Notes: generated by a model not told the origin, from the letters alone. A stretch of 64,000 nt of DNA from Mucilaginibacter flavidus (GCF_024055575.1 NZ_JAMXOE010000002.1:186001-250000); one strand, 5' to 3'. Counted from the first letter of the stretch, positions 10,346-18,088 are shown. Translations and numbers: made by a program.

Positions 10346-10390
10346 AAGTGAGATGCGTCACTTCGCTGTCAAAACCAGAGCTGTACTTTG
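10346..10390 (+). promoter_or_regulatory. CRP/FNR-like operator and possible promoter
   Basis: A perfect palindrome AAGTGA-N6-TCACTT lies at 10346-10363. Its layout is that of CRP/FNR-family sites (half-site GTGA, six-base spacer). A TACTTTG box at 10384-10390 resembles the -7 element, one base shorter than TAnnTTTG. If transcription starts a few bases after that box, the palindrome centre falls near -40, the usual class II activator position. The start point is inferred, and the -7 match is imperfect. Confidence 0.5.
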
Positions 10391-10468
10391 CGGCGGTTCA
10401 AAAAACCAGGCTTTATTAATTCAATATAACTCTATTTCTATCATGCAACTTCTTTCAAAATTGTTTTT

Positions 10469-11056
10469 ATGAATAGTAGTTTTTTAGCCTACATACAGAA
10501 ACTGGAAGCAATGGCTTTTTTTTCCGGCTATGCATTAGTTTATACAGTTATCCTGTTTATTTTGGGGAACAGGCGGCTAAAAGGAAAACTCAGCGACAGG
10601 GTAATTTCGTTTTTGCCAGCCTCATATGCGCTTATAAGTATCTTATTCCTTGGTTTTCAATTAAAAAAACTTTACCCGGATTATTCATTCGAACATATTC
10701 AGTTTACCATTCAACAGCCTTTTTTGGTTATATGGGGGCTTCTGCCCATCGCTTTCCTGGCACCATTCTTTTACAAGCGGCCTGTTTTAAGTTTACTGCA
10801 CAGCTGCCTGTTTTTCTATTTTGTGGTAAGTGATTTATTTTTTTTGGCGATAACTCCATCGGCCGATAACAACATCGTTAAAAATGATATGCGGGTTTTA
10901 GCTGCCAGTATAATCCTAAACCTCGCCTTACCCGGCCTTATAACCATCCTGTTTCTGGCTTTTAGTTATTTAAAAAAGCGCAAGCCGCTATTTGTAAAAA
11001 AACTGGGTAGCAGCGGCATTATTCTAGGCCTATTTAACAGTAAAAATCACAAATAA
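10469..11056 (+). CDS. Hypothetical membrane protein, about five TM segments
   Basis: I do not recognise the family. The 195-residue product has about five hydrophobic segments, near residues 14-33, 48-66, 79-97, 103-125 and 139-165. It has a basic loop after the last (YLKKRKPLFVKK) and no signal peptide. The protein is inner-membrane by prediction. It lies downstream of a CRP/FNR-like palindrome and 119 bases upstream of the YceI gene, so it may belong with the electron-transfer cluster. That link is positional only. Confidence 0.6.
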   Translation: MNSSFLAYIQKLEAMAFFSGYALVYTVILFILGNRRLKGKLSDRVISFLPASYALISILFLGFQLKKLYPDYSFEHIQFTIQQPFLVIWGLLPIAFLAPFFYKRPVLSLLHSCLFFYFVVSDLFFLAITPSADNNIVKNDMRVLAASIILNLALPGLITILFLAFSYLKKRKPLFVKKLGSSGIILGLFNSKNHK

Positions 11057-11070
11057 AGCTGTTCTTAAAT

Positions 11071-11138
11071 TAGTGACGAGGGTCATACTAATCGCACACA
11101 CCCGTCATTAAATTGTAAAAATTCGCACCATACATTTG
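11071..11138 (+). promoter_or_regulatory. Second CRP/FNR-like site and -7 box before the YceI gene
   Basis: TAGTGA-N6-TCATAC at 11071-11088 shares the AGTGA-N6-TCA core of the palindrome at 10346. A TACATTTG box at 11131-11138 matches TAnnTTTG and lies 37 bases before the ATG at 11176. The site would centre near -63 of a start point placed just after the box. No clear -33 element is seen, which fits an activator-dependent promoter. Confidence 0.45.
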
Positions 11139-11175
11139 ATGACATAATAGATAATCACAAATCAAACAAAACATT

Positions 11176-11958
11176 ATGAAACGATTTAACAAAATACTGA
11201 TGATCGCGCTGATTCTGATAAGCGGCGTTGGATTAGTTGTAAGCTGCACACACAAAAACGATCCTTTGCCGGCATCTGTATCAACTGCAGTAAAAATTTC
11301 ACACGGCAAGCACATTCACCTTGCAGGGTTAACGTTGGGCGACACCACGCAATGGAAGTTTGACAAGGTACACAGCGCCGTTAACTGGTCAAGCCCATTT
11401 TTAGAAGTAGGCGCCGACCTCACCGGCAAATTTAACCAATTCGGCGTGGTTGATTTAAAAGATGCGCTTATGCAGAATTATAACACAACCAAGCAGCCAT
11501 TGCCAGATACATCATGGGCATTTTACGAAAACGATCCCACTAAAACACATTTTGCCGGGTATATTCAAACCAACCAGGTAAATACCGGTGAGCCGGGTCG
11601 CGATGGAGGATGTTTAATTACAACATTTGGCACCACCAAAATTGTAGCTGGCACACAAAACCTTACAGCAGCAAATGTAGCCCATATAAAAACTACTTCT
11701 GTTGTGTTCGACCCACTTAGCAATGGTTACATAGCCACTTTCGATTTTACATGGCAGGGAGGAGGATCTGCACCTGTTACCCAATCAATTAGTGGTAAAT
11801 TAACCTATATACCCGAGACATTGGTACCAGGGGCCACCTACAGCGATTTTGGATTAAAATTAGAATTCCAGATAAACAAAGCTGATTTCGGTGTAAACAA
11901 CACCGAGGTTGCCGACAAAGTGAACATAGTAGTTAATGCCAACTTTAATAACAAATAG
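11176..11958 (+). CDS. YceI-family lipoprotein
   Basis: The 260-residue product starts with a lipoprotein signal ending in LVVSC (Cys24), so it should be membrane-anchored outside the cytoplasm. From about residue 60 it follows the YceI lipocalin-like pattern: WKFDKVHSAVNWSSPFLEVGADLTGKF, then FGVVDLKDAL and a C-terminal beta-rich part. YceI proteins bind isoprenoid or quinone-like lipids. Fusion or linkage to electron carriers is known for the family. It opens a row of genes encoding cytochrome, porin-like, Fe-S and NrfD proteins, with 16 bases to the next gene. A role in quinone handling is an inference from family and context. Confidence 0.8.
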   Translation: MKRFNKILMIALILISGVGLVVSCTHKNDPLPASVSTAVKISHGKHIHLAGLTLGDTTQWKFDKVHSAVNWSSPFLEVGADLTGKFNQFGVVDLKDALMQNYNTTKQPLPDTSWAFYENDPTKTHFAGYIQTNQVNTGEPGRDGGCLITTFGTTKIVAGTQNLTAANVAHIKTTSVVFDPLSNGYIATFDFTWQGGGSAPVTQSISGKLTYIPETLVPGATYSDFGLKLEFQINKADFGVNNTEVADKVNIVVNANFNNK

Positions 11959-11974
11959 TTAACAACCAATTACG

Positions 11975-12358
11975 ATGAAAAGATTTATAATAATTGCCGG
12001 TGTCTTCATTGTTATGATAGTCGGCGTTACAAGCTGCTATAAAGATGTAGTGTTGCCAAAAAAGGGCACCGACCCGAACGCTCCACCTGTACAATACAGC
12101 TATAAAAAAGATATCGCCCCTTTGTTTAACACAAATTGCGCGTTGTCGGGCTGCCATGTAGCAGGAGTACAAGCACCTGACCTGGAAACAGCTGTGTCAT
12201 ACAACAGCCTGGTTAACGGCGGATTTGTCAACACCATTATTCCAACCCAAAGCGATCTGTATATCATGATCAATGGAAACATGCAGGTACACATTCCAGA
12301 CGCTGCCGACAGGCAAAAAGTATATGACTGGATTAGAACCGGCGCCCTCAATAATTAA
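11975..12358 (+). CDS. Small haem-binding lipoprotein with CX4CH motif
   Basis: The 127-residue product has a lipobox (GVTSC, Cys21) and a single CALSGCH segment (Cys55, Cys60, His61). This is a CX4CH haem site rather than the usual CXXCH. The C-terminal part, with MQVHIPDAADRQKVYDWIRTGA, has the distal Met region and WIxxGA ending seen in small c-type cytochromes. It is predicted to carry one covalent haem on the periplasmic or outer face. It lies between the YceI and DUF5777 genes with very short gaps, so it is co-transcribed. The cytochrome assignment is likely, but the unusual spacing leaves some doubt about haem attachment. Confidence 0.7.
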   Translation: MKRFIIIAGVFIVMIVGVTSCYKDVVLPKKGTDPNAPPVQYSYKKDIAPLFNTNCALSGCHVAGVQAPDLETAVSYNSLVNGGFVNTIIPTQSDLYIMINGNMQVHIPDAADRQKVYDWIRTGALNN

Positions 12359-12378
12359 GTGACTTAAAAAATAACGAC

Positions 12379-13350
12379 GTGAAACTAACAATAAAATCAC
12401 CAACCCGCCTGCTCAAAGCAGGCCTGTGCATGGTCTGTTGCCTAATGCTACACCAGGTATCCGTTTTTGCACAAGACACGGCGGCGACCGCAAAACAAGC
12501 GGTTACCCCGGCGAAAGCCAAACCGGTAAAAAACACTTTTCAAAGTGTTTGGATTATTGACAATCAAACTGTGATGGTGCCTGTGAAAGGGACATTCGAG
12601 ATGGATATTCAGCATAGGTTTGGTACAGTTGACAAAGGCTATAGTGACTTTTGGGGACTGTTTGCTTCCTCAAACATACGCATCGGCGTTGGCTATGCAC
12701 CTATTAACAATCTTAACCTGGGTATAGGAATCGATAAGTTTGACATGCTGTGGGATGTAAGCGCAAAATACGCTATTCTTAAACAGACGAACGGCAAGTA
12801 CCCGGTAAGTATCACCTACTATGGAGATTTGGCAGCTGACACCCGCAAAGACGTGGGTAACGCCCTTTTCGCCCACCAGACAGATCGGTTGATTTCTTTT
12901 AACCAATTGATCATCGCCCGTAAGATTAATGATAAATTATCATTACAGGTGGCACCAAGTATTACCCACCAGAACTCGGTACAGGGTTATTACACAAAAA
13001 ACGACAGTACCGGCCAAACCATCTTCCAACAAATGAAGCATGACCATTTTGCCATTGCTTTTTCGGGAAGGTACAAATTAGGTGATGCAACTTCTGTGTT
13101 AGTCAACTACGACCAGCCTATTACAAAGCATGGCACCAACAACCCCAATCCCAATTTATCCTTTGGGTTTGAGTTTGCCACAAGTGGCCACACTTTCCAG
13201 TTATTTATGGGTAACTATACCATGTTAAATCCCGGAAAAAACAACCTGTTTAACGCAAACAGCCCTTTTGCCTATACGCAAGCCGATGGCACCAAAGTTA
13301 AAGGCGGCAAATTTGTTATTGGCTTCAATATCACCCGTTTGTGGAATTAA
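12379..13350 (+). CDS. DUF5777-type beta-barrel protein
   Basis: The start is a GTG at 12379, giving 323 residues with a signal peptide ending near VSVFAQD. The body has VMVPVKGTFEMDIQHRFGTV, FDMLWDVSAKYAILKQ and alternating beta-strands, which fit the Bacteroidota DUF5777 family of predicted outer-membrane barrels. Members often lie beside YceI and cytochrome c genes. Function is not established. Here it may let electrons or substrates pass the outer membrane, which is speculation. Twenty bases separate it from the preceding lipocytochrome gene. Confidence 0.75.
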   Translation: MKLTIKSPTRLLKAGLCMVCCLMLHQVSVFAQDTAATAKQAVTPAKAKPVKNTFQSVWIIDNQTVMVPVKGTFEMDIQHRFGTVDKGYSDFWGLFASSNIRIGVGYAPINNLNLGIGIDKFDMLWDVSAKYAILKQTNGKYPVSITYYGDLAADTRKDVGNALFAHQTDRLISFNQLIIARKINDKLSLQVAPSITHQNSVQGYYTKNDSTGQTIFQQMKHDHFAIAFSGRYKLGDATSVLVNYDQPITKHGTNNPNPNLSFGFEFATSGHTFQLFMGNYTMLNPGKNNLFNANSPFAYTQADGTKVKGGKFVIGFNITRLWN

Positions 13351-13402
13351 TCCAGGGATAGTATCGACAAGCAATATTTATGTTTTAATCACCAATACTT
13401 AA

Positions 13403-13822
13403 ATGAAAAATTCTATGAAAATTAAATTAATGTTAACAACTTCGGTATTTGCCGCAAGCATGGTCAGCGTCGCGTTTACCACGGCGCAGCAACCCAAACC
13501 ATGGCCCGTTCCCGAAAAGAATGCAAAAATGGCCAACCCGGTAAAATCAAGCAAAGAATCAATAGCTGAGGGGAAATCGTTATGGAATTTACATTGTGCA
13601 TCGTGCCATGGCAAAACAGGCTTGGGCGACGGTAGCAAAGCAGCGCAGCTAAAGACCCAGCCCGAGGATATGACAAAATCAGCCTTGCAGGCACAATCAG
13701 ACGGATCTTTATTTTACAAGATTTCTGAAGGGCGCAACGATATGCCGAGCTTTAAAAAGAAGATTCCGGAGGCCGAAGACACCTGGAACGTGGTGAACTA
13801 CATACGTACGCTAAAAAAATAG
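13403..13822 (+). CDS. Class I c-type cytochrome, periplasmic
   Basis: The 139-residue product has a signal peptide (about residues 1-29) and one CASCH haem motif (65-69) followed by GKTGLGDGSKA. A likely distal ligand is Met114 in GRNDMPSF. The C-terminal helix WNVVNYIRTLKK is typical of monohaem cytochromes. It should shuttle electrons in the periplasm between the membrane subunits of this cluster and an acceptor. A strong bidirectional hairpin follows at 13832-13878 and ends the first half of the cluster. Confidence 0.88.
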   Translation: MKNSMKIKLMLTTSVFAASMVSVAFTTAQQPKPWPVPEKNAKMANPVKSSKESIAEGKSLWNLHCASCHGKTGLGDGSKAAQLKTQPEDMTKSALQAQSDGSLFYKISEGRNDMPSFKKKIPEAEDTWNVVNYIRTLKK

Positions 13823-13831
13823 CGAGCTTTA

Positions 13832-13878
13832 AAATAAAACAAACCGGCTTTATACAACCTGGCTGGTTTGTTTTATTT
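13832..13878. terminator. Strong bidirectional hairpin inside the redox cluster
   Basis: The 14-base arms AAATAAAACAAACC (13832-13845) and GGTTTGTTTTATTT (13865-13878) are perfectly complementary around a 19-base loop. The A/T ends give U-tracts in both directions. It lies 10 bases after the cytochrome c stop and 99 bases before the Tat protein start. Confidence 0.8.
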
Positions 13879-13976
13879 CATCAAAACAATGCAATGTAAT
13901 GCACCTGTTTAACGGCACAATAAGCGCCGGGGGCATAAGGTATGTCCTTTTACCACACCCAATTAAGTGTAATAAA

Positions 13977-14255
13977 ATGAATAATCACGAGGAATTAACA
14001 CCGACAAATTCAGCATCGCGCCGAAGGTTTGTTTGGAAAGCCGGTGCCATCACTGCATTCGCAGCTATGGCCGCATCACTGGGGCTACCGCTTTTCGGAA
14101 AAAAGAATAAGGCACTCCCGCAAACCCCGGTTAAATGTGGTACGGTAAGAATGCTGACACAAGATGGACGGCTGGTTGATGTTGATGCATCGCTGTTAAC
14201 CGCCAACCGCAAAAAGGTGACAGACACCGAACTCAAAAACTGGATAAAAAAATAA
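13977..14255 (+). CDS. Small Tat-exported protein of the redox cluster
   Basis: I choose the ATG at 13977 (MNNHEELTPTNSASRRRFVW), giving 92 residues; the frame is open to 13899 but the extra residues would precede the export signal. A twin-arginine motif SRRRFV is followed by a hydrophobic stretch AITAFAAMAASLGLPLF. The mature part contains one Cys and the text VRMLTQDGRLVDVDASLL. That text resembles residues 45-62 of the following Fe-S protein (VKLLSVDGEEIEVDEAFL). I do not know the family. The Tat signal suggests export in folded form or with a partner. It is 24 bases upstream of the Fe-S gene. Confidence 0.7.
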   Translation: MNNHEELTPTNSASRRRFVWKAGAITAFAAMAASLGLPLFGKKNKALPQTPVKCGTVRMLTQDGRLVDVDASLLTANRKKVTDTELKNWIKK

Positions 14256-14279
14256 AAGATACCCCTTAATAAAATTAAG

Positions 14280-15203
14280 ATGGAAAATAATTCGAGAAGA
14301 GACTTTTTACTAACCGGCTTAATAACCGCCGGCCTGGTATCAGGTTGTACGCCGAAAACCGACCCTTTTGAGGCCGGCGCCAGTGATGTTGCCCTGCCCT
14401 CAGGCAAAAAGGTAAAACTACTTTCGGTTGACGGGGAAGAAATAGAGGTAGATGAGGCATTTTTAAAACCCGTGCCCCATATCCCGCCTGTTAGTAACAC
14501 CGAAGCACGAATTGGCATCCCCGGAAAAAAGTTTGTAATGGTAATTGACCTTTCGCGGTGTAAAAACCTGAAGAAATGCCAATCAGCTTGTAACCATGCA
14601 CATGAATTAAACCCCGGCGAAAACTGGATTAAAGTGGACCCAATGCAGGATGCCGAACATACCGCGCCCTATTGGGAACCAACTACCTGTATGCATTGCG
14701 ATGAACCGCCCTGTGTTAAGGTTTGCCCGGTTGACGCAACGTTTAAAAGGCAGGATGGTATAGTTTTGATTGATAGCGACCGCTGCATAGGCTGCCGTTT
14801 TTGTATGGCCGCTTGCCCGTATTCAGCCCGGGTATTTAACTGGGGCGAACCGGAAATTGCACCAGCTATAGCCAGTCAGCCATATTCGTGCGAAACCAGC
14901 GTACCACAAAAAAAGGGTACCGTAGGCAAATGTGATTTCTGTGCAGATATGACCCGCATGGGCGAATTACCGCACTGTGTTTCAGCATGTCCTAATGGCG
15001 TTTTCGCTTTTGGGGATATCAACCAGGATTCGGTAAGCAACGGCGCCGAAACTTTCCGTTTCAGCGACCTGATTAAAGACAAAGGAGGCTACCGCTTAAT
15101 GGAAGACCTTGGCACCAAACCAAGCGTTTATTACCTGCCGCCGGTAAGCCGCAATTTCCCTTTCGAATCGGGGCTTGAAAACGATAAAGAGCAGAATAAA
15201 TAA
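14280..15203 (+). CDS. Tat-exported four-cluster ferredoxin-like lipoprotein (HybA/NrfC type)
   Basis: The 307-residue product has a Tat motif SRRDFL (5-10) followed by a lipobox LVSGC (Cys23), so it is likely an exported lipoprotein. Cysteine groups lie at 94/100/104, 137/140/145/149, 169/172/175/179 and 218/221/233/237. These are the layout of the electron-transfer subunits of NrfC, HybA, PsrB and ActB type. In group one the expected second Cys is Leu97, so that cluster may be [3Fe-4S] rather than [4Fe-4S]. It should relay electrons between the NrfD-type subunit encoded next (16 bases away) and a periplasmic partner. No molybdopterin subunit is encoded nearby. Confidence 0.9.
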   Translation: MENNSRRDFLLTGLITAGLVSGCTPKTDPFEAGASDVALPSGKKVKLLSVDGEEIEVDEAFLKPVPHIPPVSNTEARIGIPGKKFVMVIDLSRCKNLKKCQSACNHAHELNPGENWIKVDPMQDAEHTAPYWEPTTCMHCDEPPCVKVCPVDATFKRQDGIVLIDSDRCIGCRFCMAACPYSARVFNWGEPEIAPAIASQPYSCETSVPQKKGTVGKCDFCADMTRMGELPHCVSACPNGVFAFGDINQDSVSNGAETFRFSDLIKDKGGYRLMEDLGTKPSVYYLPPVSRNFPFESGLENDKEQNK

Positions 15204-15219
15204 TATTAAATAGTTAAAA

Positions 15220-16527
15220 GTGGAAAACTCAATAACAGATGAAAAAATAATAGCCGACCTCTTGCCCCAAAAGTTTGGTAAGGCAGGTAAAATATGGGTT
15301 GGCGTATTAACGGTAATTTGTTTGATAGGATTATTTGCCTATTACCGCCAGTTACGATATGGTTTAATAGTTACCGCCATGCGCGATTATGTATCGTGGG
15401 GTATTTATATTTCAAACTTTGTATTTTTTGTTGCCATAAGCCTGGTAGGGTCGTTAATAACGGCAATATTCAGGTTAGCCGGTGTAAAATGGGGCGCCCC
15501 CCTTACCCGCATCGCCGAAATTATAGCTGTAGCGGCTATCATTTTTGCATCGCTTATTATCATTGTAGATATGGGTAGTCCCGAACGGTTCTATTACCTA
15601 TTCACCCACGGACGTATCCAATCGCCGATCATTTGGGACGTTATAGTAATTACAACCTATTTTTTTATCAGCATACTATTATTATACTACCCTTTGCTGC
15701 CCGATATTAAAATATTGCTTCGCTTTAAACAAAAATCAGGCAATGGGTTGCATAAGTTTTACAACTATATCGGCTCATTCTGGCAAGGCACACCCGCCCA
15801 GTTTAAACTAAGCGAAAAGGCCATCAATATACTTTGTATAACTATTATCCCGGTGGCATTTACTATCCACACGGTTACATCATGGTTATTTGCCACAACC
15901 TACAGGCCGGGCTGGGATAGCACCAACTTTGGCGCGTACTTTATTGCCGGCGCATTTTTGGTAGGATCGGGCGCCGTTGTGGTTGCCATGTACGTTTTCA
16001 GGAAAGCCTATCATCTTGAAAAATATATAACCGAAATCCATTTCGAAAAAATGGGCCGTGTGGTTGTATTACTATCGCTGCTTTACCTCTATTTTAACAT
16101 GAACGAGTTTTTAACGCCGTTTTTTAAGATGAAGAAATCTGAGGAAGGGTATCTGAACGGACTTTTTAGCGGCGACTTTTCAGTGGTCTTCTGGTTCGCA
16201 ATTTTAATAGGTATCATCATCCCGGTAGTTATTTTACTATTCAGGCAGGGGCGCAAACCGCTGCCGATGTTTATAGTGGGTATTATGGTGATAGTAGGCG
16301 CATGGTTTAAACGTTACTTAATTGTAACGCCAACCCTGCTTAACCCATTCCTGCCTATGCATGATGTGCCGGCAAGCTACCATCATTATTTTCCAAGCTG
16401 GGAAGAATGGGCCATAACCATGGGCTCGTTAGCCGGGGCACTGTTGATTATTACCATACTGGCCAGGATATTCCCTATCATCCCAATTCAGGAAACTTTA
16501 ACCGAACAACATGAAAAGGCTATATAA
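15220..16527 (+). CDS. NrfD/PsrC-type quinone-reactive membrane subunit
   Basis: The start is a GTG at 15220, giving 435 residues with about nine or ten hydrophobic segments. The early text RDYVSWGIYISNFVFFVAIS and DMGSPERFYYLFTHGR is characteristic of the NrfD/PsrC/ActC family. These subunits bind quinone in the membrane and pass electrons to or from the adjacent Fe-S protein. A C-terminal pattern YLIVTPTLLNPFLP and YFPSWEEWAITMGSLAG resembles ActC of alternative complex III. The gene overlaps the next by 17 bases, which indicates coupled translation. Confidence 0.92.
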   Translation: MENSITDEKIIADLLPQKFGKAGKIWVGVLTVICLIGLFAYYRQLRYGLIVTAMRDYVSWGIYISNFVFFVAISLVGSLITAIFRLAGVKWGAPLTRIAEIIAVAAIIFASLIIIVDMGSPERFYYLFTHGRIQSPIIWDVIVITTYFFISILLLYYPLLPDIKILLRFKQKSGNGLHKFYNYIGSFWQGTPAQFKLSEKAINILCITIIPVAFTIHTVTSWLFATTYRPGWDSTNFGAYFIAGAFLVGSGAVVVAMYVFRKAYHLEKYITEIHFEKMGRVVVLLSLLYLYFNMNEFLTPFFKMKKSEEGYLNGLFSGDFSVVFWFAILIGIIIPVVILLFRQGRKPLPMFIVGIMVIVGAWFKRYLIVTPTLLNPFLPMHDVPASYHHYFPSWEEWAITMGSLAGALLIITILARIFPIIPIQETLTEQHEKAI

Positions 16528-17386
16528 AAATTTTAGCGCACTATTGGCACTTGCTTTAGTATTTGCAGGCTACAATACCTTTGCGCAGGCTACCCCGAAA
16601 GGCGATTTAAGCATTGCGATTAATTATTTTGTTGACAACAACACCGTGCCTTCGCTGTTGGTTAGGGTAAAAACTAAAGTTAACGGCAGGTTTCAACCCG
16701 TTGAAGGCGTAAGCGTTAATTTGTTTTTAGACAAAGACTCCGCCGGAACTGCCATTGGTCGCGTTACTACAAACAGGAAAGGCGAAGCAAGTATTTTTAT
16801 CCCGGTATCGGTAAAAAAACAATGGGCTACGTCAGTAAAGCATACCTTTTTAGCCACCTTTAAAGGCGATAAAAAGTATGAGGAAGGTAAGGCTGACTTA
16901 ACCGTAGCACGGGCGAAAATAGTATTAACTACAGCCGACAAAACCATAACCGCCACGGTTTTAGAATTAAAGGACACCACCTGGACACCCGTAAAAGGAG
17001 TTGAACTAAAAATCGCTATAAAACGCCTTGGCGGCGATCTGCCTGTTAACGAAACCCCAACGTTTACAACCGATTCAACCGGGCAAGCATCCGCAGATTT
17101 TAAACGACTGGGCATGCCGGGCGGCAAATCAGGTAACCTTACACTTATAGCCAAGGTTGAGGACAATGAATTGTATGGCAATTTATCGGTTGAGAAGACC
17201 GTAAACTGGGGCGTTAAATTTACGCCGGTAAACACCTTTAACAACCGCACGCTATTCGCCACCAGGGACAAAGCACCTATCTGGCTGCAGCTGATATCTT
17301 ATTCTATCTTATTCGCTGTTTGGGGAGTCCTGGTTTTCCTGGTATTTAATATAATTAAAATAAGAAAAATAGGCGGGCAGGTATAG
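16511..17386 (+). CDS. Membrane-anchored periplasmic Ig-like protein of the redox cluster
   Basis: The 291-residue product has a signal peptide (ending YNTFAQA), two Ig/CarboxypepD-like beta domains (about residues 30-130 and 135-235) and one C-terminal TM segment (LISYSILFAVWGVLVFLVFNII). The bulk therefore faces the periplasm. It overlaps the NrfD gene by 17 bases and is followed by a terminator, so it is the last gene of the unit. I do not recognise a named family. It may dock the cytochrome or Fe-S subunit, which is an inference from position only. Confidence 0.7.
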   Translation: MKRLYKNFSALLALALVFAGYNTFAQATPKGDLSIAINYFVDNNTVPSLLVRVKTKVNGRFQPVEGVSVNLFLDKDSAGTAIGRVTTNRKGEASIFIPVSVKKQWATSVKHTFLATFKGDKKYEEGKADLTVARAKIVLTTADKTITATVLELKDTTWTPVKGVELKIAIKRLGGDLPVNETPTFTTDSTGQASADFKRLGMPGGKSGNLTLIAKVEDNELYGNLSVEKTVNWGVKFTPVNTFNNRTLFATRDKAPIWLQLISYSILFAVWGVLVFLVFNIIKIRKIGGQV

Positions 17387-17410
17387 CAAAAATGGTGAAA
17401 ATAAATAAGG

Positions 17411-17441
17411 TGACCGGCTGATATGGCTGGTCATTTTTTTT
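17411..17441 (+). terminator. Terminator of the redox cluster
   Basis: TGACC and GGTCA pair around an inner GGC/GCT step, and the stem is followed by CATTTTTTTT. It lies 24 bases after the stop of the Ig-like gene. Confidence 0.8.
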
Positions 17442-17567
17442 GACTACTGGTAAGCCCCCAAATATTTAACGATCGCACGATAATAGCTGTAATTAGTCTG
17501 CCTGTATTAAACTTTATGTATTATTTATCTATTGGCTTTTTTATTAGTTTATTTTTATATTTAAAAC

Positions 17568-18071
17568 ATGAAAAAAATATATACCCTTATTATCGCGCTG
17601 GTAATTACAGCAGGTATTGCTAATGCACAGGATGGCTGGGTTACCCACGTTGCCGATAACAGGGTATCAGTTAAATTTCCGGTGGAACCCAAAGAACTTA
17701 CACCGGGCTCGTTTATCACTACCGATAAAGCCGGGGTAGCTTACGTTTTCACAGTGGTTGATTTTGTGCAGGTAGCAGGCATCGATTCGGTAGCCCTCGC
17801 CCCCATGAAAGCCACAGCGGAATTTGCCGCCCAAATAAAAACCGGGCTATTGCAGAGTCTGCCTGGCGTTGATATGGCCGATTTTACCATTGGCACTTAC
17901 AAAGGATTCACCAGCTACACCTCTACGGGTACAGATGCTGCTAAGAAGAAGTATGATATGTTTATGTTTATTATAGGCAATAAATTGTACAGCGTATCAA
18001 CAATAGCAGCCGAAGGTTTACCTACAACAGGGCATGATACGTTTCTGGGCTCTGTGGTGGTGAAGAACTGA
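17568..18071 (+). CDS. Hypothetical secreted protein
   Basis: The 167-residue product has a clear signal peptide (MKKIYTLIIALVITAGIANA) and a mature part of about 147 residues that begins DGWVTHVADNRVSVKFPVEP. The pattern VSVKFPxxP followed by a mixed alpha/beta domain is seen in small secreted Bacteroidota proteins. I do not recognise a named function. No cysteine pairs or metal motifs are evident. It stands alone between a terminator and the AraC-type gene. Confidence 0.65.
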   Translation: MKKIYTLIIALVITAGIANAQDGWVTHVADNRVSVKFPVEPKELTPGSFITTDKAGVAYVFTVVDFVQVAGIDSVALAPMKATAEFAAQIKTGLLQSLPGVDMADFTIGTYKGFTSYTSTGTDAAKKKYDMFMFIIGNKLYSVSTIAAEGLPTTGHDTFLGSVVVKN

Positions 18072-18088
18072 AAGGGCTAATTTGAATA

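Larger units (their letters stand above)
10106..10468. other. Intergenic region between typA and the 195-residue membrane protein
   Basis: These 363 bases hold the typA promoter at the left end and a CRP/FNR-like palindrome with a possible -7 box at 10346-10390. I see no open reading frame of note, no RNA gene and no obvious hairpin in the middle. Confidence 0.6.

Noticed and set aside
13985..14518. 177-residue minus-strand frame over the Tat protein and Fe-S gene start
   Set aside because: It crosses two genes with clear Tat signals on the other strand and is Ser-rich shadow text.
16693..17271. 192-residue minus-strand frame inside the Ig-like gene
   Set aside because: The plus-strand gene has a signal peptide, domain pattern and a terminator; the reverse frame has none.
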